In this document: piece by piece, positions 1 through 5,571 of the stretch
Layout: each line of letters starts with the position of its first letter
How positions within the stretch are numbered: position 1 is the stretch's first letter
Assembly: GCA_020348765.1 (NCBI GenBank)
Contig: CP070753.1
Span: 537,613-543,183, forward strand
Origin: Burkholderiales bacterium
GTDB lineage: Bacteria; Pseudomonadota; Gammaproteobacteria; Burkholderiales; Burkholderiaceae_E
Reading direction: 5' to 3'
DNA: 5,571 nucleotides
Notes under the pieces: model-generated
Database searches by the model: none
What the model saw: only the letters and a program-made list of their open reading frames with translations
Told to the model about the DNA's origin: nothing
Program-made: the position numbers and the translations under genes

Positions 1-3218
<3,218 letters not shown>

Positions 3219-3230
<12 letters not shown>

Positions 3231-3300
3231 GGCCGTCCTGGCGGTTCTGAGGCCGTCCTGGCGGCTCCGAGGCCGGCGTGACCGCTCCGGGCTCGGCGTG
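3219..3300. repeat. 20-bp tandem repeat across the receptor stop codon
   Basis: The unit gcggttctgaggccgtcctg occurs exactly twice (3221-3240, 3241-3260). It is followed by a third copy with 16 of 20 matches (3261-3280) and a fourth, more decayed copy (3281-3300) with 14 of 20 matches to the third. Exact 20-bp periodicity holds from 3219 to 3264. The first copy contains the final Trp-Arg-Phe-stop codons of the receptor gene, so the array overlaps coding sequence. The decay pattern fits tandem duplication of the gene's 3' end by replication slippage. Confidence 0.85.
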
Positions 3301-3307
3301 AACCTTC

Positions 3308-3346
3308 CCGGCGTGCCGGCGGCGCGAGCCGGCCGGCGTGCCGGCT
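3308..3346. terminator. GC-rich inverted repeats, possible bidirectional terminator
   Basis: The 13-mer CCGGCGTGCCGGC occurs at 3308-3320 and again at 3333-3345. AGCCGG (3327-3332) can pair with CCGGCT (3341-3346) across an 8-nt loop, and other pairings of the GCCGGC blocks are possible. The element lies between two convergent genes and overlaps the last bases of the FAH gene. There is no T-run on either strand, so it is not a typical intrinsic terminator. Its role is inferred from position and folding potential only. Confidence 0.3.
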
Positions 3347-4193
3347 AGCGCCGGAATGCCCCGACGCGCCGCGTCTGCTGGCCGAGCCCGGAGATCCCGA
3401 GCGTCATCACGTCGCCCGCTTTCAGGTAGTGCGGCGGCTTCTTGCCCATGCCGACGCCGGGCGGCGTGCCGGTGGTGATGATGTCGCCCGGCCACAGCGT
3501 CATGAAGCGGCTCACGTAGCTCACCAGCTCGGCGCAGCCGAAGATCATCGAGCGCGTGCTGCCGCGCTGCATCGGTTCGCCGTTCAGGTCGAGCCAGACG
3601 TCGAGCCGTTGCGGATTGGGCAGCTCGTCGGTCGTGACCAGCCAGGGTCCGATCGGCCCGAAGGTGTCGCTCATCTTGCCCTTGTCCCACTGGCCGCCGC
3701 GCTCGAACTGGAAGCTGCGCTCGCTGACGTCGTTGACGACCAGGTAGCCGGCCACCTGTGCAAGCGCGTCCTTGCGGCTGACGTGGCGCGTGCGTGTGCC
3801 GATCACGATCCCCAGCTCGGCCTCCCAGTCGCCCTTGGTCGAGCCTCGCGGCAGCATCACGTCGTCATTCGGCCCGACGATGCAGGTGGCCGATTTCATG
3901 AACATGATCGGCTCGCTCGGAATCGGCAGCCCTTGTTCGGCCGCATGGTCGCGGTAATTCAGGCCGATGCCGACGAAATTGCGCGTGCCCTTGACCGGCG
4001 GGCCGAGTCGCGGCCGACCGCGCACGCGCGCGAGTTTCGCCGGCTTGAGCTTCGCCAGCCGTGCCATGACCTTGGGTGCGAGCTGCTCGGGCCCGAGGTC
4101 GGGCACCACCGTGGACAGGTCGCGCAGCACGCCGTCGGCATCGATCAGCCCCGGCTTCTCGCTGCCGGGCCGTCCGTAGCGCACCAGCTTCAT
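3345..4193 (-). CDS. Fumarylacetoacetate hydrolase (FAH) family protein
   Basis: A 282-residue cytosolic enzyme of the FAH superfamily. Members cleave or hydrate 2-oxo or 1,3-dicarbonyl acids with a divalent metal; relatives are annotated as acylpyruvases, 2-hydroxyhepta-2,4-diene-1,7-dioate isomerases, ureidoglycolate lyases and 2,4-didehydro-3-deoxy-L-rhamnonate hydrolases. An N-terminal domain (1-65) precedes the catalytic domain. NFVGIGLNYRDHAAE (72-86) carries the His83/Glu86 pair. GDWEAELGIVIG (121-132) supplies metal ligands Glu124 and Glu126, and NDVSER (154-159) supplies Asp155. QWDKGKMSDTFGPIGPW (168-184) and TGTPPGVG (241-248) are further family motifs. All key residues appear intact. 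The start at 4193 has AGGAG 7 nt upstream and gives the typical MKLVRYG beginning; the reading frame stays open to 4370, but that extension has no family character and crosses the promoter gap. It is divergent from the PLP enzyme gene. The substrate cannot be told from sequence. Confidence 0.92.
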   Translation of the reverse strand: MKLVRYGRPGSEKPGLIDADGVLRDLSTVVPDLGPEQLAPKVMARLAKLKPAKLARVRGRPRLGPPVKGTRNFVGIGLNYRDHAAEQGLPIPSEPIMFMKSATCIVGPNDDVMLPRGSTKGDWEAELGIVIGTRTRHVSRKDALAQVAGYLVVNDVSERSFQFERGGQWDKGKMSDTFGPIGPWLVTTDELPNPQRLDVWLDLNGEPMQRGSTRSMIFGCAELVSYVSRFMTLWPGDIITTGTPPGVGMGKKPPHYLKAGDVMTLGISGLGQQTRRVGAFRR

Positions 4194-4200
4194 CGGTATT

Positions 4201-4205
4201 CTCCT
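4201..4205 (-). promoter_or_regulatory. Ribosome binding site of the FAH-family gene
   Basis: The minus strand reads AGAGGAGAATACCGATG. AGGAG 7 nt before the ATG selects the start at 4193 over upstream in-frame starts. Confidence 0.8.
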
Positions 4206-4228
4206 CTGCATCGTGACGTGAACACCGG

Positions 4229-4235
4229 CATTATG
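4229..4235. promoter_or_regulatory. Candidate overlapping -10 elements of the divergent FAH and PLP-enzyme genes
   Basis: The 83-bp gap between the two start codons has one AT-rich spot, CATTATG. Read on the minus strand it gives CATAAT (5 of 6 to TATAAT), about 37 bp before the FAH start. Read on the plus strand it gives CATTAT (4 of 6), about 43 bp before the PLP-enzyme start. No convincing -35 is seen in either direction and no operator was recognised. If both are used, the two promoters would exclude each other. Confidence 0.3.
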
Positions 4236-4264
4236 GGGCATGCGCGCAGGCGGCGATCGGAATC

Positions 4265-4271
4265 GAGGTGA
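4265..4271 (+). promoter_or_regulatory. Ribosome binding site deciding the PLP-enzyme start
   Basis: GAGGTGA is a strong Shine-Dalgarno match, with GAGG 8 nt before the ATG at 4277. The in-frame GTG at 4268 lies inside this site, so it is unlikely to be the start. Confidence 0.65.
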
Positions 4272-4276
4272 GCGAA

Positions 4277-5464
4277 ATGAGCGGCGCTGGTGACCGAACA
4301 GGCAGACCCGGGCCCAGAGCGACCCGACGTGCGCGCCGCGGGCCGGGACCGTCCGCGACACACGCAGCAACCCGCGTCGTGCATGCGGGCAGGCCGGCGC
4401 CGGTGCAAGGTGCGCCGTTCATGCCGGGTCCGGTGTTCGCTGCGCCCTATCACGCAAAGGGCGACCCGGCCGCGGCAGCGCACACCTATGCACGGTTCGA
4501 CAACCCGACCTGGCAGTCGTTCGAGTCGGCGCTCGCCGAGCTCGAGGGCGGGCCGAGCGCCGTCTTCGCATCGGGAATGGCAGCGGTGACCGCGGTGTTC
4601 GGCAGCTGGTTGCGCCCCGGCGACCGGGTCCTGATCCCGGCCGATTGCTATTACACGGTGCGCAGCGTCGCACGCGAGTACTGGTCGCAGATGGGCATCG
4701 AGCCGGTCATCGTGGCCGGCGACGGCACCCGTTTCGTCGGCGCGATCCGCAGCTCGCCCGCGCGGCTGGTCTGGCTCGAGACGCCGTCGAATCCGGCGCT
4801 GCAGGTGTACGACATTGCAGCCATCGCCTCGGCCGCGCATGACGGCGGCGCGCTGCTGGCGGTCGACAACACGACGCCGACCGCGCTCGGGCAGTCGCCG
4901 CTCGCGCTCGGGGCCGACTACTCGGTCGCGGCGGACACCAAGGCGCTGGCCGGTCACTCGGACCTGCTGCTGGGCCACGTGTCCGCGCGCAACGAAAGCC
5001 TGATCGAGCCGGTGCGCGCCTGGCGCACGCGCATGGGCGCAGTGCCCGGACCGTTCGAGGTCTGGCTCGCGCATCGTTCACTGGCGACACTGGCGCTGCG
5101 GCTCGATCGCCAGTGTGCCAATGCGTTGTCGATCGCGCAGCGACTCTCCAGGCACCCGGCGGTCGCTTCGGTGCGCTACCCGGGCCTTCCGGACGATCCG
5201 TCGCATGCGCTGGCCGCCGCGCAGATGCGCGCCTTCGGCCCAATCGTCGGCTTCGTGCTCACCGACCAGGCCAGCGCCGAGCGATTCCTGTCGCGGCTGC
5301 GCCTGATCTTCGAAGCGACCAGCTTCGGCGGCGTGCACAGCACGGCCGAGCGACGCGCGCGCTGGGGCGGCGATGCGGTCGAGCCGGGTTTCATTCGGCT
5401 GTCGGCCGGCATCGAGCATGCGCGCGACCTGGTCGCAGACATCGAACAGGCGCTGGCGGACTGA
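4277..5464 (+). CDS. Cys/Met metabolism PLP-dependent enzyme, cystathionine gamma-lyase-like
   Basis: A 395-residue PLP enzyme of the trans-sulfuration family (cystathionine gamma-lyase/synthase, beta-lyase, methionine gamma-lyase), fold type I, usually tetrameric and cytosolic. Numbered from the ATG at 4277: YARFDNPT (71-78) gives the Tyr and Arg that bind cofactor phosphate in the neighbouring subunit. FASGMAA (97-103) is the phosphate-binding loop. Tyr125 in DCYYT should stack on the PLP ring. ETPSNP (168-173) and Asp197 in VDNTTPT fit the cofactor site. Lys222 in TKALAGHSD is the Schiff-base lysine. Arg374 in FIRLSAGIE binds the substrate carboxylate. All catalytic residues are present. 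From memory, the blocks TKALAGHSDLLLG, GPFEVWLAHRSLATL and ATSFGGVHSTAERRARWGGDA resemble proteins annotated cystathionine gamma-lyase in actinobacteria more than E. coli MetB/MetC. An Arg/Pro-rich leader of about 30 residues precedes the conserved TRVVHAG; no other in-frame start lies between. The exact reaction (gamma-lyase, beta-lyase or synthase) is not settled. Confidence 0.9.
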   Translation: MSGAGDRTGRPGPRATRRARRGPGPSATHAATRVVHAGRPAPVQGAPFMPGPVFAAPYHAKGDPAAAAHTYARFDNPTWQSFESALAELEGGPSAVFASGMAAVTAVFGSWLRPGDRVLIPADCYYTVRSVAREYWSQMGIEPVIVAGDGTRFVGAIRSSPARLVWLETPSNPALQVYDIAAIASAAHDGGALLAVDNTTPTALGQSPLALGADYSVAADTKALAGHSDLLLGHVSARNESLIEPVRAWRTRMGAVPGPFEVWLAHRSLATLALRLDRQCANALSIAQRLSRHPAVASVRYPGLPDDPSHALAAAQMRAFGPIVGFVLTDQASAERFLSRLRLIFEATSFGGVHSTAERRARWGGDAVEPGFIRLSAGIEHARDLVADIEQALAD

Positions 5465-5480
5465 TCGGAACCGAACCGAG

Positions 5481-5563
5481 CTCGGGCTGCCCGCCGCCCG
5501 CCGCCCGCTGCCCGCTGCCCGCTGCCCGCGGCCCGCTGCCCGCTGCCCGCCCACGAGCCCGAG
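5481..5563. repeat. 8-bp inverted repeat flanking the heptamer array
   Basis: CTCGGGCT at 5481-5488 is the exact reverse complement of AGCCCGAG at 5556-5563. The arms enclose the heptamer repeat, the left arm overlapping its first two bases. The arms could pair in RNA or single-stranded DNA, but the 67-nt spacer and GC-rich setting make chance a real possibility. Confidence 0.4.
5487..5549. repeat. Heptanucleotide tandem repeat, nine copies
   Basis: Nine contiguous 7-bp units of the form C-N-GCCCG, where the second base reads T, C, C, T, T, T, G, T, T. Every other position is invariant. The array begins 22 bp after the PLP-enzyme stop codon and is probably intergenic. Copy number of such arrays often varies between strains through slippage. 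The adjoining bases to the window end show no gene. Confidence 0.9.
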
Positions 5564-5571
5564 GCCCCACG

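Noticed and set aside
3429..4271. A 280-residue plus-strand open frame opposite the FAH-family gene
   Set aside because: It lies antisense to a protein with all FAH catalytic motifs and shows no conserved domain itself.
4194..4370. An N-terminal extension of the FAH-family protein from an upstream in-frame start
   Set aside because: The extension has no family similarity and crosses the divergent promoter gap and the neighbouring gene's start. The start at 4193 has a strong ribosome binding site.
4190..5074. A 294-residue minus-strand open frame opposite the PLP enzyme
   Set aside because: Antisense shadow with skewed composition; the plus strand carries an intact PLP enzyme.
5476..5485. 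The palindrome CCGAGCTCGG after the PLP-enzyme stop as a terminator
   Set aside because: It has no loop bases and no T-run, so it cannot form a standard terminator hairpin.
5078..5554. A minus-strand open frame starting in the heptamer array and encoding Arg/Ala/Gly-rich repeats
   Set aside because: The repetitive start is simply the heptamer translated, and the rest is antisense to the PLP enzyme. No ribosome binding site or domain supports it.

Overview
The window is GC-rich bacterial DNA. The codon pattern, gene types and Shine-Dalgarno sites fit a denitrifying proteobacterium, most likely a betaproteobacterium, but no marker here fixes the taxon. It holds four protein genes: a partial nirS on the minus strand (1-787), a TonB-dependent outer-membrane receptor on the plus strand (960-3230), a fumarylacetoacetate hydrolase (FAH) family enzyme on the minus strand (3345-4193), and a PLP-dependent trans-sulfuration-type enzyme on the plus strand (4277-5464). 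No RNA genes, CRISPR arrays or insertion sequences were seen.

The left half is the most informative part. nirS encodes cytochrome cd1 nitrite reductase, the NO-forming enzyme of denitrification. It is cut by the left window edge, leaving the signal peptide, the heme c domain and the start of the d1-heme propeller. It is divergent from the TonB receptor gene. The 172-bp gap contains one perfect FNR/DNR-type palindrome, TTGAT-GTCG-ATCAA (867-880). It lies 79 bp from each start codon and has a possible -10 element at a matching distance on either side. The simplest reading is that one oxygen- or NO-responsive regulator controls both nirS and the receptor, which would make the receptor an import system used during denitrification. 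Its substrate cannot be read from the sequence.

The receptor gene converges on the FAH gene. Its last codons (Trp-Arg-Phe-stop) form part of a 20-bp tandem repeat that runs into the 114-bp intergenic gap, followed by GC-rich inverted repeats that may end transcription from both sides.

The right half is a divergent pair: the FAH-family hydrolase/lyase and a cystathionine gamma-lyase-like enzyme share an 83-bp promoter gap. Nothing ties them mechanistically to denitrification. After the lyase stop codon the window ends in a nine-copy heptanucleotide tandem repeat bracketed by an 8-bp inverted repeat.
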